Below are positions 8,080 through 16,532 of a DNA stretch of 64,000 nt, piece by piece; within the stretch, counting starts at the first letter, position 1, and each line of letters starts with the position of its first letter. The notes under the pieces are model-generated. The model was not told where the DNA came from and did no database searches. It worked only from the letters and a program-made list of their open reading frames with translations. A program made the translations under genes and the position numbers. Source of the stretch: Curtobacterium salicis (lineage in GTDB: Bacteria > Actinomycetota > Actinomycetes > Actinomycetales > Microbacteriaceae); contig NZ_JAAOYO010000002.1 in the NCBI RefSeq assembly GCF_011759505.1, positions 496,001-560,000 of the forward strand. The letters are read 5' to 3'.

Positions 8080-9936
8080 CTACACCCCGAGCTGCTCCGC
8101 GACCTCGAGCCACCGCTCCTCGAGCTGCTCGACCTCGGCGTCCAGCGCGGCGAGCTCCGCCTGCAGCTTCCCGAGCCCCTCGTAGTCGGTCTGGTCGTGC
8201 GCGCCGAACGCCTCGAGCCGCTTCTTCCGGTCCAGGGCGAGCTTGCCGATCCGGCGATCGAGGGCGGACATCTCCTTCTCCACCACACGACGCTCCGCAC
8301 CGGACAGGGTCGGCGCAGCCGGAGCCGCACCCGCCGGACGCAGCCCCGAGGCGGCGGCGACGGCCGAGGACCCGGCCGTGTCGGGCCTCCCGGCAGACGC
8401 CGCGGCAGCAGCCGACGCCGTCCCGCCACCGGTGCCCGCGGCACGCAGCTTCATGTACTCGTCGACGCCACCCGGCAGGTGGCGGAGGTGCCCACCGAGG
8501 ACCGCGTACTGCTGGTCGGTGACCCGCTCGAGCAGGTACCGGTCGTGGCTGACGACCAGGAGGGTGCCCGGCCAGGTGTCGAGGAGGTCCTCCATCGCCG
8601 CCAGCATGTCGGTGTCGAGGTCGTTCGTGGGCTCGTCGAGGATCAGCACGTTCGGCTCGTCGAGCAGGATCAGCATGAGCTGCAGACGCCGCTTCTGCCC
8701 GCCGGACAGGTCCTTCACCGGGGTCGAGAGCTGCTCCGACGTGAACCCGAGGCGCTCGAGCAGCTGCGACGGCGTCATCTCCTTGCCGTCGGCGACGTAG
8801 CTCGTCTTCTTGCGTGCCACGACCTCGCGGACCCGGTCGTCGGCGAACTGTGCCAGGTCGGCCAGCTGCTGGTCGAGGACCGCGATGTGCACCGTCTTGC
8901 CGGTCTTCACCCGGCCGGACGTCGGCTGCAGCTTGCCGGAGACCAGGTTGAGCAGCGTCGACTTGCCGGCACCGTTCGGACCGAGGATGCCGGTGCGCTC
9001 ACCGGGGGCGATGCGCCACTCGATGTCCTCGATGATCATCGTGCCGTCGAAGGACACGCCCGCGTCGATCAGGTCGACGACGTCCTTGCCCAGGCGCGCC
9101 GTCGCCATCTGGGACAGTGCGACCGTGTCGCGGATCGGCGGCACGTCGTCGATGAGGGCGTTCGCCGCGTCGATGCGGAACTTCGGCTTGCTCGTCCGGG
9201 CGGGGGCACCGCGGCGGAGCCACGCGAGCTCCTTGCGGGCCAGGTTCTGGCGGCGCTGCTCGCTCGATGCCGCCTGCCGGTCACGCTCCACGCGCTGCAG
9301 GATGTACGCCGCGTAGCCGCCCTCGAAGGGCTCGACGACGCCGTCGTGCACCTCCCACGTGTCGGTCGACACGGCGTCGAGGAACCACCGGTCGTGGGTC
9401 ACGACGACCATGCCGCCCTGGTTCGCCGACCACCGTCGGTTGATGTGCTCGGCCAGCCACTGGATGCCCTCGACGTCCAGGTGGTTGGTGGGCTCGTCGA
9501 GGAACAGCACGTCCCAGTCGCCGACCAGCAGGCGCGCCAACGCCACCCGACGCCGCTGCCCGCCGGACAGCTCGTCGACCGTGACGTCCCAGGGGATGTC
9601 CGAGACGAGGCCGCCGATGACGTCGCGGATCTTCGCGTCGCCCGCCCACTCGTGCTCGGCGAGGTCACCGACGACCACCTGTCCGACCGTCATGCCCTCC
9701 GGCAGGATGTCGCGCTGGTCGAGGTACCCGATCGTCACGCCGCGTCGGTGCGTCACCCGGCCGTCGTCCGGCTCCAGTCGCTGCGACAGCAGGGCGAGCA
9801 GCGTCGACTTGCCGTCGCCGTTCCGTCCGACGACGCCGATCCGGTCGCCCTCGTCGAGGCCGATGGTCACGCTGTCGAAGACGACACGGGTGGGGAACTC
9901 GAGATGCACGTTCTCGGCGCCGAGGAGATGAGCCAC
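8080..9936 (-). CDS. ABC-F family ATPase, Uup-like
   Basis: The 618-residue protein has two ABC domains and no membrane segment. Walker A motifs are GRNGDGKST (Lys about 43) and GPNGAGKST; signatures are LSGGQRRR and LSGGQKRR; Walker B segments are VLFLDEPTN and VLILDEPTN. A long linker separates the domains. The C-terminal 75 residues are a charged coiled coil (VEKEMSALDRRIGKLALDR and following), which is typical of Uup. ABC-F proteins act on ribosomes, resolving stalls or protecting from antibiotics. GTG 9936 is chosen because TACCCT lies 6 bases upstream, giving a leaderless mRNA, and because MAHLLGAENV is the usual family start. Confidence 0.93.
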   Translation of the reverse strand: MAHLLGAENVHLEFPTRVVFDSVTIGLDEGDRIGVVGRNGDGKSTLLALLSQRLEPDDGRVTHRRGVTIGYLDQRDILPEGMTVGQVVVGDLAEHEWAGDAKIRDVIGGLVSDIPWDVTVDELSGGQRRRVALARLLVGDWDVLFLDEPTNHLDVEGIQWLAEHINRRWSANQGGMVVVTHDRWFLDAVSTDTWEVHDGVVEPFEGGYAAYILQRVERDRQAASSEQRRQNLARKELAWLRRGAPARTSKPKFRIDAANALIDDVPPIRDTVALSQMATARLGKDVVDLIDAGVSFDGTMIIEDIEWRIAPGERTGILGPNGAGKSTLLNLVSGKLQPTSGRVKTGKTVHIAVLDQQLADLAQFADDRVREVVARKKTSYVADGKEMTPSQLLERLGFTSEQLSTPVKDLSGGQKRRLQLMLILLDEPNVLILDEPTNDLDTDMLAAMEDLLDTWPGTLLVVSHDRYLLERVTDQQYAVLGGHLRHLPGGVDEYMKLRAAGTGGGTASAAAAASAGRPDTAGSSAVAAASGLRPAGAAPAAPTLSGAERRVVEKEMSALDRRIGKLALDRKKRLEAFGAHDQTDYEGLGKLQAELAALDAEVEQLEERWLEVAEQLGV

Positions 9937-9942
9937 CTGACC

Positions 9943-9948
9943 AGGGTA
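9943..9948 (-). promoter_or_regulatory. -10 element of leaderless ABC-F gene
   Basis: TACCCT on the - strand, 6 bases before GTG 9936. Confidence 0.6.
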
Positions 9949-9956
9949 GGCGGTCA

Positions 9957-10197
9957 GGCCGGGGGGGGCTCGCGCCGCGGCCCTTGCCGGTGGCGGCCCG
10001 CCGGGGGGTTCGCGCCGGTTCCGGCCGGCTGGGCCGCTTCCGGCGGACTGGGCCGGTTCCGGCCGGCTGGGCACAACGGGATCCCGCTCGCACCGCGGGA
10101 TGCCGTGGCGCGAGGCCGATCTGGTTGTGCTGGTCAGGCTCACGCCGAGGTACGGGCAGCGGGGCGGTCCGTCACCGAGCCGACCGGGAGGCGCGAC
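9957..10197. other. Intergenic spacer with imperfect GC-rich direct repeats
   Basis: No gene is seen. The unit GGTTCCGGCCGGCTGGGC occurs twice (about 10016 and 10055) with a diverged copy between them, and a run of Gs lies at about 9961-9967. Confidence 0.6.
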
Positions 10198-10596
10198 TCA
10201 CGACGCCGACGTCGCGTCGCCCTCGCCGGCGGCTTCCTTCGCCCGCTTCAGGCGCGCCTGCGCTTCCCAGTACTCGATCTCGCGTTCGAGTTCGGCGAGT
10301 TCCTGCTCCGTGCTCGAGACGCGCTTGTCGCCGTGCGCGCTCTTCGCGGCGCCGAGGGTGGCGTAGCGGTCCTCATGGCGGGTGGGTTCGATGTACCGGC
10401 CGTGGTTCCGCGGGCCGGCAGCCCAGTCGTGCCCGATGGCGAACCAGACGATGCTGCCGACGACGGGCAGCAGGATCACGAGGATGATCCACGCGACCTT
10501 CGGCAGCCCCCGCACCTCGCTGTCACTCCGCGTGATGATGTCGATCAACGCGAACACGAGCAGGACGACGCTCACGCCGGACAGCAGGATCCCCAT
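10198..10596 (-). CDS. PLDc_N-domain membrane protein
   Basis: The 132-residue protein has two N-terminal membrane helices (residues about 3-22 and 33-54) joined by RSDSEVRGLPKVAW. This matches the phospholipase D nuclease N-terminal (PLDc_N) domain, which occurs widely as a stand-alone membrane protein. The tail is charged and predicted helical (TEQELAELEREIEYWEAQ). No PLD catalytic HKD motif is present, so no enzyme activity is expected. TAGGAT lies 8 bases before ATG 10596, which supports a leaderless start. Confidence 0.8.
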   Translation of the reverse strand: MGILLSGVSVVLLVFALIDIITRSDSEVRGLPKVAWIILVILLPVVGSIVWFAIGHDWAAGPRNHGRYIEPTRHEDRYATLGAAKSAHGDKRVSSTEQELAELEREIEYWEAQARLKRAKEAAGEGDATSAS

Positions 10597-10604
10597 GACC
10601 CAGG

Positions 10605-10610
10605 ATCCTA
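10605..10610 (-). promoter_or_regulatory. -10 element of the PLDc_N gene
   Basis: TAGGAT on the - strand, 8 bases before ATG 10596. Confidence 0.5.
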
Positions 10611-10696
10611 TGGGTCCGCTGTGTCCTCTCGCTACGCCCGCCTTCGCGGGGTGGGTCGGGCCCGTGGTGCGCCGGGATCGGACGCGCTCTTCAGAC

Positions 10697-10715
10697 GGAG
10701 GCCGCCGGCGCCTCC
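10697..10715 (-). terminator. Putative terminator of the moe/moa operon
   Basis: Hairpin GGAGGC (10697-10702) / GCCTCC (10710-10715), about 30 bases downstream of the moaE stop. Confidence 0.45.
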
Positions 10716-10746
10716 CACGGGGCGGGAACGGCTCGGAGTGCGCTCG

Positions 10747-11184
10747 TCAGAGCGCCGCGACCCACTCGTCGGAGCCGTCGGTGAAGCGCTGGTGCTTCCA
10801 GATCGGCACCTGCTCCTTCACCAGGTCGACCAGCGCCCCGCACGCCGCGAAGGCCTCGGCCCGGTGCCCGGACGCCACGGCAGCGGCGAGCGCGACGTCC
10901 CCGATGCCGAGTGCGCCCACACGGTGCAGCACGGCGATCCGGACGTCGGGGTGCCGCTCGGCGATGGTGCGGGCCACCGAGGCGATGACGTCGCCAGCGC
11001 TCGGGTGCCGTTCGTAGTCGAGAGCGGTGACGCCCCTGCCCCCGTCGTGGTCACGGACGACCCCGGCGAAGGTGACGACGGCGCCGTCGTGGTCCGAGGC
11101 GACGACCGCCGACACCTCGTCGACGGTGATGTCCCGGTCGACGACGTCCGCCACGACGACCCGCTCGGCCGCGGTGGCGCTCAT
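10747..11184 (-). CDS. moaE: Molybdopterin synthase large subunit MoaE
   Basis: The 145-residue protein matches MoaE. It contains GAVVTFAGVVRDHD, then HRVGALGIGDVALAAAVASGHRAEAF, and the C-terminal catalytic region VKEQVPIWKHQ. With MoaD it transfers sulfur to precursor Z to make molybdopterin in the cytoplasm. It is the last gene of a four-gene cluster, and its ATG overlaps the mog stop by 4 bases. No moaD or moaA is seen in this window, so those steps must be encoded elsewhere. Confidence 0.93.
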   Translation of the reverse strand: MSATAAERVVVADVVDRDITVDEVSAVVASDHDGAVVTFAGVVRDHDGGRGVTALDYERHPSAGDVIASVARTIAERHPDVRIAVLHRVGALGIGDVALAAAVASGHRAEAFAACGALVDLVKEQVPIWKHQRFTDGSDEWVAAL

Positions 11185-11696
11185 GACGCGCTCCGCGGGG
11201 CGTGGCCGTCGCCGTGGAGCTGGGCGAGCAGGTGGTCGAGGAGTCCGTCGAGCACGGCCAGCCCGTCGGCGACCCCACCGCGCGACCCCGGCAGGGTGAC
11301 GACGAAGGCCCGGCCGTCGACGACCCCGGCGACCCCGCGACTCAGCAGCGCGGTCGGCCCGGCGCCGGCGAGGCCACGGCGGCGGATCTCCTCGACGATG
11401 CCGGGGAGTTCCAGGTCCAGCAGGGGCGCGACGGCTTCGGGGGTGCGGTCGGTCGGCGTGACACCGGTGCCGCCGGTGGTGATGACGATCCGGGCGCCAC
11501 CCGTGACGGCGGCGGTGAGGGTGTCCGCGACGGGACCGCCGTCGGGGACGATCGTGGGGTCGCTGACGGTGAACCCACGGGTGCGGAGCCAGTCGACGAT
11601 GACCGGTCCGGTGCGGTCGAGCGTGGCGTCGGTGGCAGCCGAGGTGGACACCACGAGGACGGCCGCACGGCCCTGGTCGGCTGCGGCGTCGGTCAT
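11181..11696 (-). CDS. mog: Molybdopterin adenylyltransferase-like protein (MogA/MoaB family)
   Basis: The 171-residue protein has the MoCF-binding fold of MogA/MoaB: an early Rossmann-like strand (AAVLVVSTSAA), the signature TTGGTGVTPTDRTPEA (about residues 94-109), and the C-terminal VVTLPGSRGGVADGL. It should activate molybdopterin by adenylation before molybdate insertion. It overlaps moaC upstream and moaE downstream by 4 bases each, so the operon is probably translationally coupled. MogA and MoaB cannot be separated reliably by eye. Confidence 0.9.
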   Translation of the reverse strand: MTDAAADQGRAAVLVVSTSAATDATLDRTGPVIVDWLRTRGFTVSDPTIVPDGGPVADTLTAAVTGGARIVITTGGTGVTPTDRTPEAVAPLLDLELPGIVEEIRRRGLAGAGPTALLSRGVAGVVDGRAFVVTLPGSRGGVADGLAVLDGLLDHLLAQLHGDGHAPRSAS

Positions 11697-12163
11697 GATG
11701 CGCTCCAGTCGCCGGAGCGTCCGCCGTGCTTCTCGAGCACCCGGACGTCACTGATGACGGCGGCGCGGTCGACGGCCTTGACCATGTCGTACACGGTGAG
11801 GGCGGCGACGCTGGCGCCGGTCAGGGCCTCCATCTCGACCCCGGTGCGGGAGGTCGTGCGGACGGACACCTGGATGACGACGCGGTCCTCGGCACCGGTG
11901 ATGTCGACCTCGACCCCGGCGATCGGCAGCGGGTGGCAGAGCGGGATGAGGTCGGACGTCTTCTTCACCGCCATGATCGCCGCGATCCGGGCGGTGCCGA
12001 TCACCTCGCCCTTCGGCAGCGAGCCGTCGAGGATGCGGGAGACGACGTCCGGACGGGTCAGGAGGGTGGCGGTCGCCGTGGCGGAGCGTGCGGTGACGTC
12101 CTTGTCGGAGACGTCCACCATGTGCGCGCTGCCGTCGGCGCGGACGTGGGACAGGTCGGTCAT
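11693..12163 (-). CDS. moaC: Cyclic pyranopterin monophosphate synthase MoaC
   Basis: The 156-residue protein carries the MoaC hallmarks: HMVDVSDKDVTARSA near the N-terminus, the KTSDLIPLCHPLPI motif (about residues 73-86), TGVEMEALTGASVAALTVYDM, and a conserved C-terminal region with KHGGRSG. It forms cyclic pyranopterin monophosphate, the first committed Moco intermediate, together with MoaA. Its ATG overlaps the moeA stop by 4 bases. Confidence 0.95.
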   Translation of the reverse strand: MTDLSHVRADGSAHMVDVSDKDVTARSATATATLLTRPDVVSRILDGSLPKGEVIGTARIAAIMAVKKTSDLIPLCHPLPIAGVEVDITGAEDRVVIQVSVRTTSRTGVEMEALTGASVAALTVYDMVKAVDRAAVISDVRVLEKHGGRSGDWSAS

Positions 12164-13428
12164 CGGATGCTCCAGACGGTCAGGACGTCGCCCGGGTCGA
12201 CCTGACTGGTGCCGACCGGGACGTGGACGAGGTGTGTGGCTTCCGCGTAGTGCCAGAGCAGGTGCGAGCTGGGCCCGCCGACGAACTGCACGCGGCCGTC
12301 GACGATGGTGCCGCGCCGGACCTGGTGCTTGCCTGCGGGCGAGGTCGCCGCGTCGGCACTCGGCAGGTCGTCGCTCGGACGGGCTCCGGGCAGACCGGCC
12401 GCGCGGGCGAGGACCGGGCGGAGGAACACCTCGAACGAGACCAGCGCCGAGACGGGGTTGCCCGGGAAGGCCACGACGGGCACGGTCCGATCGGCGACCG
12501 TGACGCTGCCGAGGGCCTGCGGACCGCCGGGCTGCATCGCGACCGGAGTCACCTGGAGTCCGCGGGGCTCGAGCGCCTGTCGGACGACCTCGTAGGCCCC
12601 CGCACTGATGCCGCCCGTGGTGAGGACGACGTCGGCCCAGTCCCCCACGGCCCGGTCGAGCGCGTCGGCGAACCGATCGACGTCGTCGGCGACCCGCACA
12701 CGGCGGGTCTCGACGCCGACCTCGGCGAGCGCGGCGGAGAGCGCGACACCGTTCGCGTCGCCGATCGCCGCGCCAGCCCGCAGGTCCCCGGCGGCAGCGT
12801 CGTCGTCGAGCAGTTCGCTGCCCGTCGACACGACCAGGACCCGGGGGCGGCGGAACACGTCGACCGAGGCGACCCCGGCCCCGGCGAGCGCGCCGAGCAC
12901 GGCGGGGGTGACGGGCTGTCCCGCACGGGCGATGGCGCCGCCGGCACGGAGGTCCGAACCGGTCACCCGCACGAACGTCCCCGCGACCAGGTCGTCCGGT
13001 ACCGGCACGACGTCGGCGTCCAGGGCTGCCGGGAAGGAGCCGGCCGGGGTCGACTCCACCGGGAACACGGCGTCGGCGCCGTCCGGGATCCGTGCGCCGG
13101 TCATGATCGGTGCCGCGGTGTCGGGCTCGAGCGGCGGGGGCACGAGCCCTGCCGGGATCGGAGCGACGACACGGAGTGTGCTGCCGGCGTCGGCAGCGCG
13201 GACGGCGAACCCGTCCATCTGACTGTTGTCGAACGCCGGCAGTGGTGTCGGCGCGGCGACGGCCGCCGCGAGCACCCGGTACCCGCGCCCGCCACCGGAT
13301 GCGACCGCCAGGTCGACGACGGACACCGTCTCGACCGACGCCGACGCCGATTCCGCTCCGTGTCCCCCCGGCAGCGCCGGCTGGACGAGCGCCTGGACTG
13401 CTTCCCGGTGCTGACCGATCGTTCGCAC
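12160..13428 (-). CDS. moeA: Molybdopterin molybdenumtransferase MoeA
   Basis: The 422-residue protein starts with the usual MoeA N-terminus (REAVQALV), continues with LPAFDNSQMDGFAVRAADA, MTGARIPDGADAVFPVE, and the MoCF domain with VSTGSELL and LTTGGISAGAYE. The C-terminal domain contains VAFPGNPVSALVSFE. It inserts molybdate into adenylated molybdopterin. GTG 13428 is chosen because GGAGG lies 5 bases upstream and the N-terminus then matches the family; an extension further upstream is low-complexity. It is the first gene of the moeA-moaC-mog-moaE operon. Confidence 0.95.
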   Translation of the reverse strand: MRTIGQHREAVQALVQPALPGGHGAESASASVETVSVVDLAVASGGGRGYRVLAAAVAAPTPLPAFDNSQMDGFAVRAADAGSTLRVVAPIPAGLVPPPLEPDTAAPIMTGARIPDGADAVFPVESTPAGSFPAALDADVVPVPDDLVAGTFVRVTGSDLRAGGAIARAGQPVTPAVLGALAGAGVASVDVFRRPRVLVVSTGSELLDDDAAAGDLRAGAAIGDANGVALSAALAEVGVETRRVRVADDVDRFADALDRAVGDWADVVLTTGGISAGAYEVVRQALEPRGLQVTPVAMQPGGPQALGSVTVADRTVPVVAFPGNPVSALVSFEVFLRPVLARAAGLPGARPSDDLPSADAATSPAGKHQVRRGTIVDGRVQFVGGPSSHLLWHYAEATHLVHVPVGTSQVDPGDVLTVWSIR

Positions 13429-13477
13429 GAGCGCCTCCGAATGGTCCTGACGCGGTGCATCGGACGACGCACCGTTC

Positions 13478-13508
13478 GCGGGCCGCTCCTGGCCCGCATC
13501 TGTAGCGT
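13478..13508. promoter_or_regulatory. Intergenic palindrome and putative -10 between moeA and the phosphorylase gene
   Basis: GCGGGCC (13478-13484) and GGCCCGC (13491-13497) form a perfect 7-bp inverted repeat. TAGCGT (13503-13508) follows as a possible -10 for the + strand operon. Confidence 0.45.
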
Positions 13509-13549
13509 AACGACGGCGCCGACCAGCGCCGAGGACGACCGGAGGACCT

Positions 13550-14440
13550 GTGGAGAACGAGAAGACGGCAACGATCGGTGTGATCGGTGGATCCGGCCTG
13601 TACGAACTGTTCGAACCCGGGACCGCCGACGAGGTCGACGTCCCGACGCCGTTCGGCGCGACGTCGAGCCCGATCAGCATCGGCACGATGTCCGGCCGTC
13701 GGGTGGCGTTCCTCACCCGGCACGGCCGGGCGCACTCGGTCGCGCCGCACCGCATCGAACACCGCGCGAACCTCTGGGCGCTGCGGTCCCTCGGGGTGCG
13801 GGCAGTGGTCTCCTCGAGCGCCGTCGGTGGGCTGCACCCGGACTACGCCCCCGGCACCTTCGTGGTGACCGACCAGCTCATCGACCGGACCTGGGGCCGC
13901 GCCGACACGTACTTCGAGGACGAGGTGCAGCACCTCTCCTTCGCGGACCCGTTCGACCCGGTGCTCCGCCGTGCCGCGATCGACGCCATCGCCGCGCTCG
14001 ACGTGCCGTTCCGCCCGACCGGCACCTGTGTCGTGATCCAGGGCCCCCGGTTCTCGAGCCGCGCCGAGTCGGTGTGGATGCGCCAGGCGGGCGGCCACAC
14101 GATCAACATGACGATGTCGCCCGAGGTCCCGCTGGCCGCCGAGCTCGGCATCGGCACGGTCAACCTGTCGTTCGTCACGGACGCCGACGCCGGCCTCGCC
14201 CCGGCCACGGACGAGACCGCCAGCACGAGCAACGGCAACGGCACCGGCACCGGCACCGCCAACACCGCCAGCCCCGAGGCCCCCGTCACCCACCAGGCCG
14301 TGATGGACCGCCTGGCCCGGGCGAACGAGGTCATCGTCCGCGCCATCGGTTCGATCGTCGCCGCGGTCCCCGACGACTACACCCCGCGCGAACTCGTGCC
14401 GGCGAGTGCGTCCGCCCGCGTGCTGGGGCTCCGCCCGTGA
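13550..14440 (+). CDS. MTAP/purine nucleoside phosphorylase
   Basis: The 296-residue protein belongs to the PNP/MTAP phosphorylase family. It has the N-terminal GVIGGSGLYE, the phosphate-site TRHGRAH, HRANLWALRSLGV, and the substrate segment INMTMSPEVPLAAELGI. It cleaves purine nucleosides or 5'-methylthioadenosine with phosphate. A low-complexity insertion of about 30 residues (Thr/Asn/Gly-rich, encoded by about 14212-14288) interrupts the C-terminal part. GTG 13550 follows GGAGG at 13541-13545 with a short 4-base spacer. The stop overlaps the start of the next gene by 4 bases. Confidence 0.9.
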   Translation: MENEKTATIGVIGGSGLYELFEPGTADEVDVPTPFGATSSPISIGTMSGRRVAFLTRHGRAHSVAPHRIEHRANLWALRSLGVRAVVSSSAVGGLHPDYAPGTFVVTDQLIDRTWGRADTYFEDEVQHLSFADPFDPVLRRAAIDAIAALDVPFRPTGTCVVIQGPRFSSRAESVWMRQAGGHTINMTMSPEVPLAAELGIGTVNLSFVTDADAGLAPATDETASTSNGNGTGTGTANTASPEAPVTHQAVMDRLARANEVIVRAIGSIVAAVPDDYTPRELVPASASARVLGLRP

Positions 14441-15507
14441 CCCGCCTGCTCGTCACCGGCGGCGCCGGCTTCATCGGCTCGACCATCGTCCGCCAGGCCC
14501 TGGCCGCCGGGTACGAGGTCCGCGTCCTCGACTCCCTGCGCACCGACGTGCACGGTGACCCGGAGGCCGTCGTCACCGCCCACCGCACCGCCGGCATCGA
14601 ACTCGTGCACGGTGACGTCCGCGACCGGGTCGCCCTCGACGCAGCCCTGCACGAGGTCGACGTGGTCTGCCACCAGGCCGCGAAGGTCGGGCTCGGCGTC
14701 GACTTCCAGGACGCGCCCGACTACGTCTCGAGCAACGACGCCGGCACCGCGCACGTGCTCGCCGCGATGGACCGTCTGGACCTCGGCCGGCTCGTGGTCG
14801 CCAGCTCGATGGTGGTCTACGGCGAGGGTGCCTACACGACGGCGGACGGCGAGCCCCTCCGACCACCGGCCCGTCGCCGCGAGGACCTGGACGCCGGCCG
14901 GTTCGACCCGATCGGTCCGGACGGCCGCCCGCTGCTGCCGGGGCTGATCGACGAGTCGGCGGCGCTCGACCCGCGGAACGTCTACGCGCAGACGAAGGTC
15001 GCGCAGGAGCAGCTCGCCTCGTCGTGGACCCGGGCCACCGGTGGCCGTGCGGTCGCGCTCCGCTACCACAACGTGTACGGCCCGGGCATGCCCGCGAACA
15101 CGCCCTACGCGGGTGTCGCGTCGCTGTTCCGCTCGGCCCTGGCCCGCGGCGAGGCCCCCCGTGTCTTCGAGGACGGCGCCCAGCGTCGCGACTTCGTGCA
15201 CGTCGACGACGTGGCCGGAGCGAACCTCGCCGCGATCGCGGCGACCGAGTCCGCTCCGTCGGAGTCCTTCCGGGCGTTCAACGTCGGCTCCGGCACGGTC
15301 CACACGATCGGCGAGATGGCCGCCGCGATCGCCGGCCCGGACGGCCCGCAGCCGGTCGTCACGGGCGAGTACCGCCTGGGCGACGTCCGGCACGTGACCG
15401 CGTCCTCGGCGCGCATCGCCGAGGAGCTCGGCTGGCACGCGCAGGTCGACTTCTCCGAGGGCATGCGCGACTTCGCGACGGCTCCGCTCCGCGCTGCGGT
15501 CCGCTGA
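14437..15507 (+). CDS. NAD-dependent epimerase/dehydratase (nucleotide-sugar type)
   Basis: The 356-residue protein is an extended SDR. It has the NAD motif TGGAGFIGS (about residues 7-15), a D after beta-2 (LDSLRTD), ASSMVVYGEG, the catalytic YxxxK (NVYAQTKVAQE) and RYHNVYGPGMP, typical of nucleotide-sugar epimerases. It should modify an NDP-sugar in the cytoplasm. The GTG start overlaps the upstream phosphorylase stop by 4 bases, and a glycosyltransferase group follows, which suggests a glycan or glycosylated metabolite. The exact sugar is not predictable. Confidence 0.9.
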   Translation: MTRLLVTGGAGFIGSTIVRQALAAGYEVRVLDSLRTDVHGDPEAVVTAHRTAGIELVHGDVRDRVALDAALHEVDVVCHQAAKVGLGVDFQDAPDYVSSNDAGTAHVLAAMDRLDLGRLVVASSMVVYGEGAYTTADGEPLRPPARRREDLDAGRFDPIGPDGRPLLPGLIDESAALDPRNVYAQTKVAQEQLASSWTRATGGRAVALRYHNVYGPGMPANTPYAGVASLFRSALARGEAPRVFEDGAQRRDFVHVDDVAGANLAAIAATESAPSESFRAFNVGSGTVHTIGEMAAAIAGPDGPQPVVTGEYRLGDVRHVTASSARIAEELGWHAQVDFSEGMRDFATAPLRAAVR

Positions 15508-15530
15508 CCGGACCCGACCCAGCCGTCCAC

Positions 15531-15574
15531 CGGACGGGAGGCACGTCCCCCACTCGGGGTGCGCCTCCCGTCCG
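15531..15574. repeat. GGACGGGAGGC palindromic element, terminator-like
   Basis: Arms at 15531-15542 and 15563-15574 are perfect 12-base reverse complements, with an inner CCCC/GGGG stem. It lies 24 bases after the epimerase stop. Related elements occur at 25472, 32398, 50528 and 53212. Confidence 0.75.
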
Positions 15575-15767
15575 ACACACCACCGGGACCACCGCGACGG
15601 TGCGGAGAACGGCCATCGGAGCGCGCGGTCACGTACCCCGATCAGCAACGTCGTGTTGGGTTGGGTGCATGACACAACACCCCGCAGCGGACGCCGTCGG
15701 ACCGGACCCGACGCGCCCGACTGACGAGGCGACGGCCCCGACCCATCGCTCCGAGGACCCGCACCGA

Positions 15768-16532
15768 ATGGTCTCCATGAGCGTCGACGTGATCCTCCCC
15801 TGCCTCGACGAGGCGGACGCACTGCCGTCCGTCATCGGCCGCCTCCCCGAGGGGTACCGGGCCGTGGTCGTCGACAACGGCTCGACCGACGGGTCGGCCG
15901 ACATCGCCCGCGCGCTCGGCGCCCTCGTCGTCACCGAGCCGGTCCGCGGCTTCGGGTCGGCCTGTGCCGCCGGTGTCGCCGCCGCGACCGCCGAGTACGT
16001 GGCCTTCTGCGACGCCGACGCGTCGATGGACCCCGCCGAGCTCCCCGACCTCGTGCAGCGCGTCGCCGACGGCCGGGTCGACCTGGCCCTCGGCCGTCGT
16101 GTCCCCACCAGCCGCGGGGCCTGGGCGCCGCACGCACACTTCGCGAACCGCGTCCTCGCCGTCCTGATGCGCCGCGCGACCGGCTACCGCCTGACCGACC
16201 TCGGCCCGATGCGGGTGATGCGCCGCGAGGACCTCGTCGCCCTCGACCTCCGCGACCGCCGGAGCGGCTACCCGCTCGAGATGGTGCTCGCCGCGCACGC
16301 CGCCGGGTGGCGCGTCGACGAGTCCGACATCGGCTACGCGCAGCGCATCGGTGACAGCAAGGTCACCGGCACGCTCCGCGGCACCATCAACGCCGTCAAG
16401 GACATGTCACGGCTGCTCCGGGCGTACCGCCGGGAGGCACGCAACCGGACGTCCGCGCCGGTGTCGGTCCGCCAGCGGGTCGCCTCGGCGTCCGCTGCCG
16501 CCGAGAGCACGGCCGCCGAGGTCCGCTCGTGA
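15768..16532 (+). CDS. Family 2 glycosyltransferase
   Basis: The protein starts with the GT-A nucleotide-sugar fold: VDVILPCLDEADALP, VVDNGSTDGSADIA, the DxD-type motif FCDADASMD, and LGRRVPTS. The family transfers a sugar from a nucleotide or polyprenyl donor. The ATG at 15768 is chosen because GAGGA lies 10 bases upstream; ATG 15777 starts right at the conserved strand, and ATG 15669 would add a 33-residue unstructured leader. Its stop overlaps the next start by 4 bases, and the pair is common in actinobacterial GT2-DUF2064-methyltransferase clusters. Confidence 0.88.
   Translation: MVSMSVDVILPCLDEADALPSVIGRLPEGYRAVVVDNGSTDGSADIARALGALVVTEPVRGFGSACAAGVAAATAEYVAFCDADASMDPAELPDLVQRVADGRVDLALGRRVPTSRGAWAPHAHFANRVLAVLMRRATGYRLTDLGPMRVMRREDLVALDLRDRRSGYPLEMVLAAHAAGWRVDESDIGYAQRIGDSKVTGTLRGTINAVKDMSRLLRAYRREARNRTSAPVSVRQRVASASAAAESTAAEVRS

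Noticed and set aside
7972-11754. Very long + strand open frame opposite the ABC-F and moa genes
   Set aside because: It is a mirror of GC-rich coding genes on the other strand; the composition (His/Arg/Gly/Val-rich) is not protein-like and the opposite genes are recognisable.
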